Both the position numbers and the translations under genes were made by a program. Positions 32,450 through 40,296 of a stretch of 47,466 nucleotides of DNA are shown in pieces (position 1 is the first letter of the stretch; every line of letters starts with the position of its first letter). This stretch comes from Eubacterium sp. (GTDB lineage: Bacteria > Bacillota > Clostridia > Oscillospirales > Acutalibacteraceae): contig JACTVT010000015.1 in NCBI GenBank assembly GCA_014465955.1, forward strand, positions 1-47,466, read 5' to 3'. A model generated the notes under the pieces. That model was not told where the DNA came from. It saw only the letters and a program-made list of their open reading frames with translations, and made no database searches.

Positions 32450-33598
32450 TTATTTCTTTTTGAATTTATCAAAAAATCCTTCTTTGCCGTTATTTTTCGG
32501 CGGTGTGTAACTTTTGTCAAAATTCATAAGAATTTCTTTCTGTTCTTTGCTGAGAGATTTAGGAATGTCAACAACGATTTTAACAAATTCGTCACCTCTG
32601 CCGATGGAGTTCAGCCTGTCAATTCCTTTGCCTTTCAGTTTAAATACTTCACCCGGCTGTGTGCCTGCGGGCATTGTGTATTTAACATTTCCGTCAAGTG
32701 TCGGTACCTGAAGTTCGGCGCCGAGTGTTGCCTCAACAAATGAAACGTGTTTTTCGTACCAGATATTAAATCCGTCACGCTCAAAATAAGCATGCGGCTT
32801 AATATTGATAACAACCTTTAAGTCGCCGCTCGGTCCGCCGTTGATACCGCTGTCGCCGTAGCCGCGCATATTAACAACCTGACCATGGTCAATACCTGCA
32901 GGAATGTTTACATCAAGTTTGTTTTTACGCCTTACCTTGCCCTTGCCGCCGCATTTCTGGCAAGGTGTTTCAATAATCTGACCCTTGCCGCCGCAGGCAC
33001 TGCAGGTTCTTTGTGTATTTATAACGCCAAAAGCAGTTCTGCTCTGAACGTTAACAACGCCTCTGCCGCCGCACTGTGAGCAGGTTTTGGGTGATGTGCC
33101 CTTTGCTGCGCCTGTACCGCCGCATTCGTTACAGTTTTCAATCCTCGGCACTTCAATAGTCTTTTTACAGCCCTTTGCCGATTCTTCAAGTGTAAGCGTA
33201 ATGCTGATTTGTATGTCTCTGCCTCTTTGCGGCGCATTCGGGTTTCGTCCGCCGAAACCTCCGCCGCCACCGCCGAAGAATGAGGAAAATATATCGCCGA
33301 GATCAATGTCGCCGTCAAAGCCGAAACCTCCGCCGTAGCCTCCTGCACCGCCTGCGCCGTAATTAGGGTCAACGCCTGCAAAGCCGAACTGGTCGTAGCG
33401 TGCTTTTTTCTGCGGGTCTGAAAGCACCTCGTAAGCCTCGTTGCATTCCTTGAACTTTTCCTCTGCCGCTTTATCATCGGGGTGTAAATCGGGGTGATAT
33501 TTTTTGGCAGTTTTTCTGTATGCTTTTTTTATTTCATCTTCCGAAGCACCCTTTGAAACACCGAGCACCTCGTAATAGTCTCTTTTATCTTCAGGCAT
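32450..33598 (-). CDS. dnaJ: Chaperone protein DnaJ
   Basis: A 382-residue full-length Hsp40 that stimulates DnaK ATPase. The J-domain has the HPD tripeptide (KKYHPDLHPDD), followed by a Gly-rich region with GGGGGGFGG runs. Four zinc-binding repeats follow (CNECGGTG, CSQCGGRG, CSACGGKG and CQKCGGKG), then the C-terminal substrate domains. It is separated from dnaK by a 203-base gap with two palindromes, so its level may differ from dnaK. Confidence 0.97.
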   Translation of the reverse strand: MPEDKRDYYEVLGVSKGASEDEIKKAYRKTAKKYHPDLHPDDKAAEEKFKECNEAYEVLSDPQKKARYDQFGFAGVDPNYGAGGAGGYGGGFGFDGDIDLGDIFSSFFGGGGGGFGGRNPNAPQRGRDIQISITLTLEESAKGCKKTIEVPRIENCNECGGTGAAKGTSPKTCSQCGGRGVVNVQSRTAFGVINTQRTCSACGGKGQIIETPCQKCGGKGKVRRKNKLDVNIPAGIDHGQVVNMRGYGDSGINGGPSGDLKVVINIKPHAYFERDGFNIWYEKHVSFVEATLGAELQVPTLDGNVKYTMPAGTQPGEVFKLKGKGIDRLNSIGRGDEFVKIVVDIPKSLSKEQKEILMNFDKSYTPPKNNGKEGFFDKFKKK

Positions 33599-33694
33599 AT
33601 TTTGTTTGCCTCCGCTTTGTAGTATATAGGATTTTTGTTAATACGTCAAGTCGGTCGATCGTTATTGTTCGCCGTTTATTGTTATATTCTAAAT

Positions 33695-33718
33695 CGGGCG
33701 GATACTATTCGCCCCTAT
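33695..33718 (-). repeat. Degenerate REP-like palindrome in the dnaK-dnaJ gap
   Basis: CGGGCGGATACTATTCGCCCCTAT: the stem GGGCG(G)A / T(T)CGCCC is kept and the end is CCTAT instead of CCTAC. Confidence 0.55.
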
Positions 33719-33751
33719 GAGTGGTGTATATATGTTCTTATAATAACTGTA

Positions 33752-33775
33752 TGGCGGGGTGAAGGCACCCCGCCG
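33752..33775. repeat. GC-rich palindrome in the dnaK-dnaJ gap
   Basis: GGCGGGGTG-AAGG-CACCCCGCC, a 9-bp perfect stem. The head reads GTAT rather than GTAG. It lies just 3' of dnaK on the transcribed strand. Confidence 0.6.
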
Positions 33776-33801
33776 TTGGTTATCAAATTGTTTTGATTTT
33801 A

Positions 33802-35631
33802 TCAGTTATCGTCAACCTCTGTGTAGTCTGCATCTGTGTAATCAGTGCCTGCATCACCTGTCGGGGCACCCTGTGATGGGTCTGCGCCCTGTGCCTGCTG
33901 TGCTGCCTGATACATCTTCTGAGATACTTCGTAGAACTTGTTCTGAAGATCTTCCTGTGCAGATTTGATAGCGTCAAGATTGTCGCCCTTAAGAGCCTCT
34001 TTCAGTGTAGCAGTCTTTGTTTCAAGTGCAGTCTTATCGTCAGCGCTGAACTTGTCGCCGTTTTCCGAAATCAATGTTTCGGTCTGGTAAACCATCTGCT
34101 CTGCATTGTTTTTAAGGTCTACTGCTTCACGTTTTTTCTTATCTTCGTCAGCATATTGCTCAGCCTCTTTAACAGCCTTGTCAATATCTTCCTTGCTCAT
34201 ATTTGATGATGCTGTAATGCTGATGTTCTGCTCCTTGCCTGTGCCGAGGTCTTTAGCAGAAACATGAACGATACCGTTTGCATCAATATCAAATGTTACT
34301 TCAATCTGCGGCACACCTCTTCTTGCAGGAAGAATACCGTCAAGATGGAACATACCGAGAGTTTTGTTATCCTTAGCAAATTCTCTTTCGCCCTGAAGAA
34401 CGTGAACCTCAACAGAGGTCTGATTGTCTGCAGCAGTTGAGAAAATCTGTGATTTCTTTGTAGGAATTGTTGTGTTTCTCTCAATGATAACTGTGTTTAC
34501 ACCGCCCATTGTTTCAATACCGAGTGAAAGCGGAGTAACGTCAAGAAGGAGGAGACCTTTAACGTCGCCGCCGAGAACGCCGCCCTGAAGCGCAGCACCC
34601 ATAGCAACACATTCATCAGGGTTGATACCCTTGAAAGGCTCTTTGCCGCTGAACTTCTGAATTGCTTCCTGAACGGCAGGAATACGTGTTGAACCGCCGA
34701 CGAGGAGAACTTTGTCAATTTCACTCATTGTCAGTCCGCTGTCCTGCATAGCCTGGCGGACAGGGCCCATGGTAGCCTCAACAAGGTCTGCGGTCATCTG
34801 GTTGAACTGTGCTCTTGTAAGTGTAAGTTCAAGGTGCTTAGGGCCTGTTGCATCTGCTGTGATGAAAGGCAGAGAAATCTGTGCAGTTGTCATACCCGAA
34901 AGGTCGATTTTAGCCTTTTCTGCTGCTTCGTTAACTCTCTGCATAGCCATTTTATCGTTTGTAAGGTCAATGCCGCTTGTCTTTTTGAATTCAGCAACGA
35001 TCCAGTCCATAATCTTTTTATCAAAGTCGTCGCCGCCGAGTCTGTTGTTACCTGCTGTTGCAAGAACTTCCTGAACACCGTCGCCCATTTCAATGATTGA
35101 TACATCAAATGTGCCGCCGCCGAGGTCATAAACCATAACTTTCTGGTCGTCTTCCTTGTCGATTCCGAAAGCGAGTGCAGCAGCAGTAGGCTCGTTAATA
35201 ATTCTCTTAACTTCAAGTCCTGCAATTTTACCTGCGTCTTTTGTAGCCTGACGCTGAGCATCTGTGAAGTAAGCAGGAACTGTGATAACTGCTTCTGTTA
35301 CAGTATCGCCGAGGTAACTTTCAGCGTCTGCTTTAAGTTTCTGAAGAATGATAGCAGAAATTTCCTGAGGGGTGTAATTTTTACCATCAATGTTTACTTT
35401 GTAGTCAGAACCCATATGTCTTTTGATAGAACTGATTGTTTTATCAGGGTTTGTGATAGCCTGGCGCTTTGCAACATTGCCGACCATTCTTTCACCGTCT
35501 TTGCTGAATGCAACAACACTCGGAGTTGTTCTTGCACCTTCTGCGTTTGCGATAACAACAGGCTCACCGCCTTCGATAACGCTTACGCAACTGTTTGTTG
35601 TACCTAAGTCAATACCAATAATTTTAGCCAT
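33802..35631 (-). CDS. dnaK: Chaperone protein DnaK (Hsp70)
   Basis: A 609-residue Hsp70. The ATPase domain opens with IGIDLGTTNSCVSV and has VYDLGGGTFDVSI and VLLVGGSTRIPAVQ. The interdomain linker LLLLDVTPLSLGIET leads into the substrate-binding domain, with a helical lid and an acidic end (DYTDADYTEVDDN) typical of DnaK. It lacks the insertion present in Gram-negative DnaK, in keeping with Firmicutes. It is the third gene of hrcA-grpE-dnaK-dnaJ. Confidence 0.98.
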   Translation of the reverse strand: MAKIIGIDLGTTNSCVSVIEGGEPVVIANAEGARTTPSVVAFSKDGERMVGNVAKRQAITNPDKTISSIKRHMGSDYKVNIDGKNYTPQEISAIILQKLKADAESYLGDTVTEAVITVPAYFTDAQRQATKDAGKIAGLEVKRIINEPTAAALAFGIDKEDDQKVMVYDLGGGTFDVSIIEMGDGVQEVLATAGNNRLGGDDFDKKIMDWIVAEFKKTSGIDLTNDKMAMQRVNEAAEKAKIDLSGMTTAQISLPFITADATGPKHLELTLTRAQFNQMTADLVEATMGPVRQAMQDSGLTMSEIDKVLLVGGSTRIPAVQEAIQKFSGKEPFKGINPDECVAMGAALQGGVLGGDVKGLLLLDVTPLSLGIETMGGVNTVIIERNTTIPTKKSQIFSTAADNQTSVEVHVLQGEREFAKDNKTLGMFHLDGILPARRGVPQIEVTFDIDANGIVHVSAKDLGTGKEQNISITASSNMSKEDIDKAVKEAEQYADEDKKKREAVDLKNNAEQMVYQTETLISENGDKFSADDKTALETKTATLKEALKGDNLDAIKSAQEDLQNKFYEVSQKMYQAAQQAQGADPSQGAPTGDAGTDYTDADYTEVDDN

Positions 35632-35657
35632 AATAATCTATCTCCTTTATTTTTGTT

Positions 35658-36197
35658 TTAATTTGCTGATTTGACCATAGCAGGTCTTATTATTCTGTCG
35701 CCGATTTTGTATCCCTTCTGGAATACATCAACGATTTCGCCGTCTTTAAGATTTTCATCTTCAATGTGCATTACTGCGTTGTGAAGATTCGGGTCGAAGA
35801 TATCGCCGCTTTCGCCGTAAACTTCAATTCCCAGTTTTTTCAGTGTGCTCATCAGACTTTCAAAAGTCATTTCAACACCTTTTTTCAGTCCGTCAAAATC
35901 CTGCTGTTCACTTTGCAGTGCTCTTTCAAGATTGTCGATAACAGGCAGAAGTTCTTTGATTGTATCTGATTTTGCAAAAACGTACGAATCCTGCTTTTCT
36001 TTTTCACTTCGTTTGCGGAAGTTTGCATACTCGGCGGTTACACGAAGCAACTGCTCTTTTGTTTCGCCAAGTTCTTTTTCAAGCGGATTCACGTCATCGC
36101 ATTTTTCAGTGCATTCGGTGTTTTCTGCTTTTTCATCTGTTTCGGGCATTTCTGCCTTAACGTCTTCGGACTTTTTTGCCTTTTCTTTTTTACTCAA
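35658..36197 (-). CDS. grpE: Nucleotide exchange factor GrpE
   Basis: A 179-residue exchange factor for DnaK. An acidic, charged N-terminus (about 1-50) leads to a coiled coil and the beta-wing domain ending VFQKGYKIGDRIIRPAMVKSA, the family signature. It starts with TTG 36197, which lies inside the end of hrcA (8-base overlap); GGGAGG upstream fits that start. The dnaK gene begins 26 bases after its stop. Confidence 0.95.
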   Translation of the reverse strand: MSKKEKAKKSEDVKAEMPETDEKAENTECTEKCDDVNPLEKELGETKEQLLRVTAEYANFRKRSEKEKQDSYVFAKSDTIKELLPVIDNLERALQSEQQDFDGLKKGVEMTFESLMSTLKKLGIEVYGESGDIFDPNLHNAVMHIEDENLKDGEIVDVFQKGYKIGDRIIRPAMVKSAN

Positions 36198-37227
36198 ATG
36201 TTACGCCTCCCTTTTGGAGAAATTGTTTTACTGTTTTCATTATATATTCAACTCTCGGCAGAATGAACGAGTAGTCAATTCTGACCGAGCCTATAATGCC
36301 GAGCACAGCCGTCTGGCTGTTGTTGTATGTGAATTTTGCAAGTGCCGTGGCAGTGTTTCTGAGTTCAATGTGTTTATTTTCATCACCGATAAGAAATTCT
36401 GCCTCTCTGCCGTATTTTGCATATTCCGTAAACAGTTTTTTCAACTGTTCTTTGTCTGCAAGGAAAGAAAGAAGTCTGTAAACACTGTTGCCGAATTCTT
36501 CATGTGATAAAAGATTTGTTTCGCCCTCGGTTACAAGTGCACTTTCATATGCCTCTCTGCAAAGCGAGCAAAGGCTGGTTAAAATCGGCAGCATATCAAA
36601 TATTCTGTCCTGCAGATAGGGAACTGTGCTTTGAACAAGATTTAGATTTACTTCCGAAAGCAGCGTGCCGATAAAAAATGTTTTCATCGTGTTGTGAAAC
36701 ACTGTTTTGAATTCATCGTCAACCGGGCAGTTGATTCTGCACAGAGAGGATTTTATTTTGCCGCCTACAGTGAGCATAACAAGCATTGCTTTGCCGTTTC
36801 CTGCCGGAATGATGTCAACACCCTGAATGCAGTCCAAATCATCTTTTACAGTGCAGTAAAAAGCACAGCAGTGTGTTATATCTGCAAGAAGTGCCGCAGC
36901 GTCTTTAAGCAGTCGCTCGGGATCATTTGCATTTACGGAAAGAATTTCATTAATCTTTTCTGCTTCAAACGGTGTAAGTTCAGTGCGTTTCATAAGATGG
37001 TCTACGTAATATCTGTAAGACGCTTTGCTCGGAACTCTGCCTCCGCTTGTGTGCATCTGCTCAATAAATCCCATATTGGAAAGGCGAGCCATTTCGTTTC
37101 TGATAGTGGCGCTTGATATGCTGTACGGCAAAAGTCCTGCCAATGTTTTTGAACCTACTGCCTCGCCTGTTTTTATATAACTGTCAATAATCAAATTAAG
37201 TATTGCAGCCTGGCGTTCGCCTATCAA
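36190..37227 (-). CDS. hrcA: Heat-inducible repressor HrcA
   Basis: A 345-residue repressor of class I heat-shock genes that binds CIRCE. The N-terminal winged helix begins IGERQAAILNLIIDSYIKTGEAVGSKTLA and includes SSATIRNEMARLSNMGFIEQMHTSGGRVPS. The C-terminal GAF-like domain follows and ends near LGIIGSVRIDYS. I choose TTG 37227, which has AGGTGG 8 bases upstream; the two GTG codons at 37239 and 37236 lie within or before that ribosome site. A perfect CIRCE is 26 bases upstream, so the operon is self-regulated. Confidence 0.95.
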   Translation of the reverse strand: MIGERQAAILNLIIDSYIKTGEAVGSKTLAGLLPYSISSATIRNEMARLSNMGFIEQMHTSGGRVPSKASYRYYVDHLMKRTELTPFEAEKINEILSVNANDPERLLKDAAALLADITHCCAFYCTVKDDLDCIQGVDIIPAGNGKAMLVMLTVGGKIKSSLCRINCPVDDEFKTVFHNTMKTFFIGTLLSEVNLNLVQSTVPYLQDRIFDMLPILTSLCSLCREAYESALVTEGETNLLSHEEFGNSVYRLLSFLADKEQLKKLFTEYAKYGREAEFLIGDENKHIELRNTATALAKFTYNNSQTAVLGIIGSVRIDYSFILPRVEYIMKTVKQFLQKGGVTFE

Positions 37228-37252
37228 TCTTCCCACCACCTTTTTTTGATGA

Positions 37253-37279
37253 TTAGCACTCTTAATGCTCGAGTGCTAA
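37253..37279. promoter_or_regulatory. CIRCE operator
   Basis: TTAGCACTC (37253-37261), 9-base spacer, GAGTGCTAA (37271-37279): an exact match to the CIRCE consensus bound by HrcA. It lies between the hrcA promoter and the hrcA start. Confidence 0.97.
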
Positions 37280-37290
37280 CTACTGTATTT

Positions 37291-37319
37291 ATATTATATC
37301 CCAAAACGCATTTTGTCAA
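37291..37319 (-). promoter_or_regulatory. Promoter of the hrcA-grpE-dnaK-dnaJ operon
   Basis: On the minus strand TTGACA (37319-37314), 17-base spacer, TAATAT (37296-37291). The expected transcript start falls a few bases before CIRCE. Confidence 0.8.
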
Positions 37320-37350
37320 CACTTTTTTTGAAAATAATTTGTGAACAAAT

Positions 37351-37386
37351 AAAAAAAACACGAGCAAATTATGTTTGCACGTGTTT
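37351..37386 (-). terminator. Terminator of the CHAP-domain gene
   Basis: GCAAA/TTTGC plus ACACG/CGTGT arms with one internal A-A mismatch and a 5-base loop; on the minus strand it is followed by a run of T. A REP-like palindrome touches it on the gene side. Confidence 0.7.
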
Positions 37387-37413
37387 GTAGGGGAGGGTCT
37401 CCGTGCCCTCCCG
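37387..37413 (+). repeat. GTAGGGG-headed palindrome
   Basis: GTAGGGGAGGG-TCTCCGTG-CCCTCCCG, the same version as 1880 and 21556, located between the CHAP gene stop and its terminator. Confidence 0.75.
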
Positions 37414-37448
37414 TTAAAGTATAATAATGTTTTTAATATTTAATATAT

Positions 37449-38114
37449 TTACATAATCGCATTTGCCAGCATTTTACTGTTGATTATGATTTCGGTTTCA
37501 CTGTCATCGTTAAGCAGAACGCTTGCAAAGGTGCCTGCTGTTTTTGTTTCAGCCGTTTTGTAATATGTTTTTTCCATTTTATACGCAGGCGGAATTTCTT
37601 CTTCCTCTTCTTCTTCAAAAGCAGAGTCGCTTGCATAGATATAACCGTAAAATTTCTGACCGAAATGACTTGAGCCGTTTACAAATGTGCAGGTGTCAAA
37701 ATATGTGCTTCTCCAATGTGACTGTGAAACGGTTACCATATCGCCGTCTATTTCTTCAACAACGGCAACGTGATTGCTCCAGCAGGCAATTGCGCCGAGT
37801 TTCGGTTCACTGCCGTATTCATAGTAGCCGTTTCGTTTATTGATGCTGTACCAACTGCCTGCATTGCCTCGTTTAATCAAAGGTTCTTCGCCTGTGATTT
37901 CGTAAACTCTGCCAAAGGCATATGCCGTGCAGTTTGGCATACCGTAGCCTGTTTTTGAAAACACGTTAAGTTCTCTGTTATAGTAAGAATTGCTTCTGCT
38001 CGGTGCAGTAAGCCTTGGCTCAAATTCGCCTGCAATAACAGATGTAGGGAATACAGATATGATAATCAAAAGTGTTATCAATGCAAGCACGGTTGATTTT
38101 AATGCTTTTTTCAT
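37449..38114 (-). CDS. Secreted CHAP-domain (amidase-like) protein
   Basis: A 221-residue exported protein. A signal peptide covers about residues 1-29 (basic MKKALKS, a hydrophobic core, then SVIAGE as a likely cleavage region). The CHAP domain has the nucleophile Cys in GMPNCTAYAFGR and the His in SNHVAVVEE, with a late QSHWRS. CHAP enzymes cut peptidoglycan peptides or amides. A Glu-rich stretch (seven consecutive Glu) separates the domain from a short tail. AAGGAGG precedes ATG 38114. Confidence 0.85.
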   Translation of the reverse strand: MKKALKSTVLALITLLIIISVFPTSVIAGEFEPRLTAPSRSNSYYNRELNVFSKTGYGMPNCTAYAFGRVYEITGEEPLIKRGNAGSWYSINKRNGYYEYGSEPKLGAIACWSNHVAVVEEIDGDMVTVSQSHWRSTYFDTCTFVNGSSHFGQKFYGYIYASDSAFEEEEEEEIPPAYKMEKTYYKTAETKTAGTFASVLLNDDSETEIIINSKMLANAIM

Positions 38115-38129
38115 TTGTTTTACCTCCTT

Positions 38130-38145
38130 GACTGCATTTGCAGTC
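38130..38145. promoter_or_regulatory. Palindrome next to the CHAP gene ribosome site
   Basis: GACTGCA-TT-TGCAGTC, a perfect 7-bp inverted repeat. In the CHAP mRNA it would form a hairpin ending immediately before AAGGAGG. It may be a leader stem or an operator. Confidence 0.5.
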
Positions 38146-38452
38146 GGGTGTGGATGGGTTCAGTAAAAAACCTTTATCAACAACGACAAACATTGTAACA
38201 CATTTGTAACCTTTATATCTATGTGAATTTTTAACAAGCATTATGGCGTATATTTTTTAAAAATATACAAAATAAACGAAAAAATACATTTTCTATTGAC
38301 TTTTTAACTTACAAATTTAAAAATCCGTAAAGTTTTGAAAATTTTCGCCTTTAATTTTTTGTAATAATTTCTTAATCTTTGTAATTTTTTATGTTATCTT
38401 TACTTTTTCGGCACATAATATTAATGATTTTAAGAAAGGAAGGTACAATTTT
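38146..38452. other. AT-rich intergenic region between divergent genes
   Basis: No gene is seen here. It contains one perfect AT palindrome at 38248-38268 (10-bp arms starting GTATATTTTT around a single T). I saw no promoter with both boxes close to consensus for either flanking gene, although both must start from here. Confidence 0.5.
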
Positions 38453-38632
38453 ATGCCTGATTTATTTAATTTAACGCCTGAAATGAATTCATATTTTAAT
38501 TCACTTCCGGAAAATTTAAAGTCCACAATTATTATGAGCGGGGCTAAAATCAACAGCCTTGAGGATTTAAAGCAGGTTGCAAAGGAGTTTTCGCAGGGTG
38601 AGCAAACAGAACAAATCACTGAAATTCAATAA
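38453..38632 (+). CDS. Small protein of 59 residues, unknown function
   Basis: ATG 38453 (AAGGAAGG about 7 bases upstream) to TAA 38632. The sequence starts MPDLFNLTPEMNSYFNSLP and continues with IIMSGAKINSLEDLKQ, a pattern I recall from small clostridial proteins without known function. Predicted mainly helical, acidic, with no membrane segment or cysteines. It overlaps the next small gene by 35 bases in another frame, so the two are probably made together. Confidence 0.7.
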   Translation: MPDLFNLTPEMNSYFNSLPENLKSTIIMSGAKINSLEDLKQVAKEFSQGEQTEQITEIQ

Positions 38633-38822
38633 GGCTGTCAGCAGTCCTGAGGGCAGTTATAAAAAGAAATACCGTTTAAATCCGTCTATAACAAACAAAT
38701 ATGCGGTAAATGTCAGCAATCCCACCGTTCAGCCTGATGCACGAACTGAAATGGGTATTCCGATTCCCGATGATATAAATGTTGAATATTCAAAGGAATA
38801 CGAAGAAGAAAATAAACTATAA
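38598..38822 (+). CDS. Small basic-to-acidic protein of 74 residues, unknown function
   Basis: I place the start at GTG 38598, with AAAGGAG at 38581-38587 upstream inside the preceding gene. The N-terminal half is basic (MSKQNKSLKFNK, YKKKYRLN); the C-terminal half is acidic and ends PIPDDINVEYSKEYEEENKL. That tail is loosely like the IPSEE..VE.AKEWVDxN end of a small clostridial protein family, a weak resemblance only. A bidirectional hairpin terminator follows 4 bases after the stop. Confidence 0.6.
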   Translation: MSKQNKSLKFNKAVSSPEGSYKKKYRLNPSITNKYAVNVSNPTVQPDARTEMGIPIPDDINVEYSKEYEEENKL

Positions 38823-38825
38823 ACG

Positions 38826-38860
38826 AAAGAGCCTACCGTGCAGACGGCAGGCTCTTTGCA
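38826..38860. terminator. Bidirectional hairpin between convergent genes
   Basis: AAAGAGCCT (38826-38834) pairs with AGGCTCTTT (38849-38857) and CCGT with ACGG inside, loop GCAG. The T tracts are short on both sides. Confidence 0.7.
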
Positions 38861-38877
38861 ATTATACATAATTATAA

Positions 38878-39717
38878 TTATAAATGGAAAATAAGGTCGT
38901 CGCTCTTTTTGTGGAAAATCAGAATGCCGATAAATAATGTTCCGAATGCCCACAGAAGTGAGTACAGCAGCATATTTGTATCCATTGGTCTTGAATACAG
39001 AACACAGTCTCTAAACAGTTCAATCATTGAATAAAGCGGAATAATTTCAATGATTTTGTGTGTCCATCCCGTGGTTATTGTGTCAATATGATAAATAATC
39101 GGCACACAGTAGAAAAGCAGTGTGCAGAAGACATCCCATATATATTCAATATCTCTGAAATAAACCTGGAGCACGGATAAAATCAAGCCTACGCCCGTAA
39201 CAAAAATAAGCAGAATTGCTATTGGTACAAAAAACAGCAGTGCATACCAACTTATTTCCAAATCTGCACCGCCGCGCAGCCCTGTGCATTTAAAGAATAT
39301 CCATACACAGATATAACACAGAATTGAGATTAAAAATGTTACGAAGTTTGAAAGTATTCCCGAAAGAGGGTACATATATTTCGGCACGTAAACCTTTTTA
39401 ATAATCGGAGCGTTGCTTCTGAAGGATGTCAGCGCACGTTTTGTAGACTGTGTAAAGAATTCAAAAAGCAGTCTGCCCGTAAACAGATAAACGGGGTAGC
39501 ACGTTATGTTTGCCCTGTCTGCGCCGAAAATACCGCCGAATACAACTGTTAAAACAATCATTGTTAAAAGGGGCTGAATAAAACTCCACAGAATTCCGAG
39601 CCACGAATCACGGTATTTCAGTTTAACATTTTTTCTTGTAAGTTCCGAAAGCAGATTTTTATATTTACCAAACATCTCTATGAAATGAGACGCTTCTTTT
39701 TTTGCAGAATCAGCCAT
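38878..39717 (-). CDS. ABC-2 type polysaccharide/teichoic acid export permease
   Basis: A 279-residue membrane protein of the TagG/Wzm/KpsM family that exports lipid-linked polysaccharide. The N-terminal signature NVKLKYRDSWLGILWSFIQPLL is followed by about six membrane segments. ATG 39717 is used (CAGGAGT upstream) rather than the longer frame. The cognate ATPase (TagH/Wzt) normally sits next to this gene but is not in the window. It has its own promoter. Confidence 0.88.
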   Translation of the reverse strand: MADSAKKEASHFIEMFGKYKNLLSELTRKNVKLKYRDSWLGILWSFIQPLLTMIVLTVVFGGIFGADRANITCYPVYLFTGRLLFEFFTQSTKRALTSFRSNAPIIKKVYVPKYMYPLSGILSNFVTFLISILCYICVWIFFKCTGLRGGADLEISWYALLFFVPIAILLIFVTGVGLILSVLQVYFRDIEYIWDVFCTLLFYCVPIIYHIDTITTGWTHKIIEIIPLYSMIELFRDCVLYSRPMDTNMLLYSLLWAFGTLFIGILIFHKKSDDLIFHL

Positions 39718-39769
39718 TTTACGACTCCTGAAATTTAATTGAATTGGAATTACCAAATAAAGCCTTGTA

Positions 39770-39798
39770 ATTATAACATATTAATTCTGATTTTTCAA
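39770..39798 (-). promoter_or_regulatory. Promoter of the export permease gene
   Basis: On the minus strand TTGAAA (39798-39793), 17-base spacer, TATAAT (39775-39770). It starts within a few bases of the aroK stop, so the permease is transcribed independently of aroEK. Confidence 0.75.
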
Positions 39799-39801
39799 TA
39801 T

Positions 39802-40296
39802 TTAATATTGTCGGCATTGTCTGATGATTTCAGAAGCAATTTTTGCAGGGCTTTCATTGCCGTTTACTATTATGTCTGCTGCAGCAATGTATTTTTCTCT
39901 TCGTTCATCATAAAGTTTTTTTGCATTTTCTCTGTTTTTGAAAAGCGGTCGGGTAGCGCCGTCGCCGACCCTTTTGCATATTGTGTCAAAATCGGCGTCA
40001 AGAAAAACAACCGTTGCACCTTTTTTGATTGCGTCAACATTACGCTGAAAGGTCATTGCGCCGCCGCCTGTTGATATAATTGTATCCTTCATTTCGGCAG
40101 CCTTTTTGCACATTTCAAATTCAAGTTCTCTGAAAAAATCCTCGCCCTTATCGGCAAAAATCTGCGAAATTGTGACTTTTTGTTCTTTTTCAATAAGTTC
40201 GTCTGTGTCAACAAGTTTTCTTCCTGTGGCTTTGGCAATCTCCCTGCCTATGCAGGTTTTGCCGCAGCCCATAAAACCGCAAAGTGCAATATTCAT
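39802..40296 (-). CDS. aroK: Shikimate kinase
   Basis: A 164-residue P-loop kinase that phosphorylates shikimate, fifth step of aromatic amino acid synthesis. It has the P-loop GFMGCGKTCIG (about 7-17), VDTDELIEK with the shikimate-binding Asp, FRELEFE, ISTGGGAM and the lid Arg in ATRPLF. Its ATG overlaps the aroE stop (TAATG on the minus strand), indicating coupled translation. Confidence 0.95.
   Translation of the reverse strand: MNIALCGFMGCGKTCIGREIAKATGRKLVDTDELIEKEQKVTISQIFADKGEDFFRELEFEMCKKAAEMKDTIISTGGGAMTFQRNVDAIKKGATVVFLDADFDTICKRVGDGATRPLFKNRENAKKLYDERREKYIAAADIIVNGNESPAKIASEIIRQCRQY

Noticed and set aside
35845..36507. 220-codon open frame on the plus strand across grpE and hrcA
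   Set aside because: It runs antisense to two clear genes in a conserved operon; its Ser/Phe-rich translation is typical of a shadow frame.
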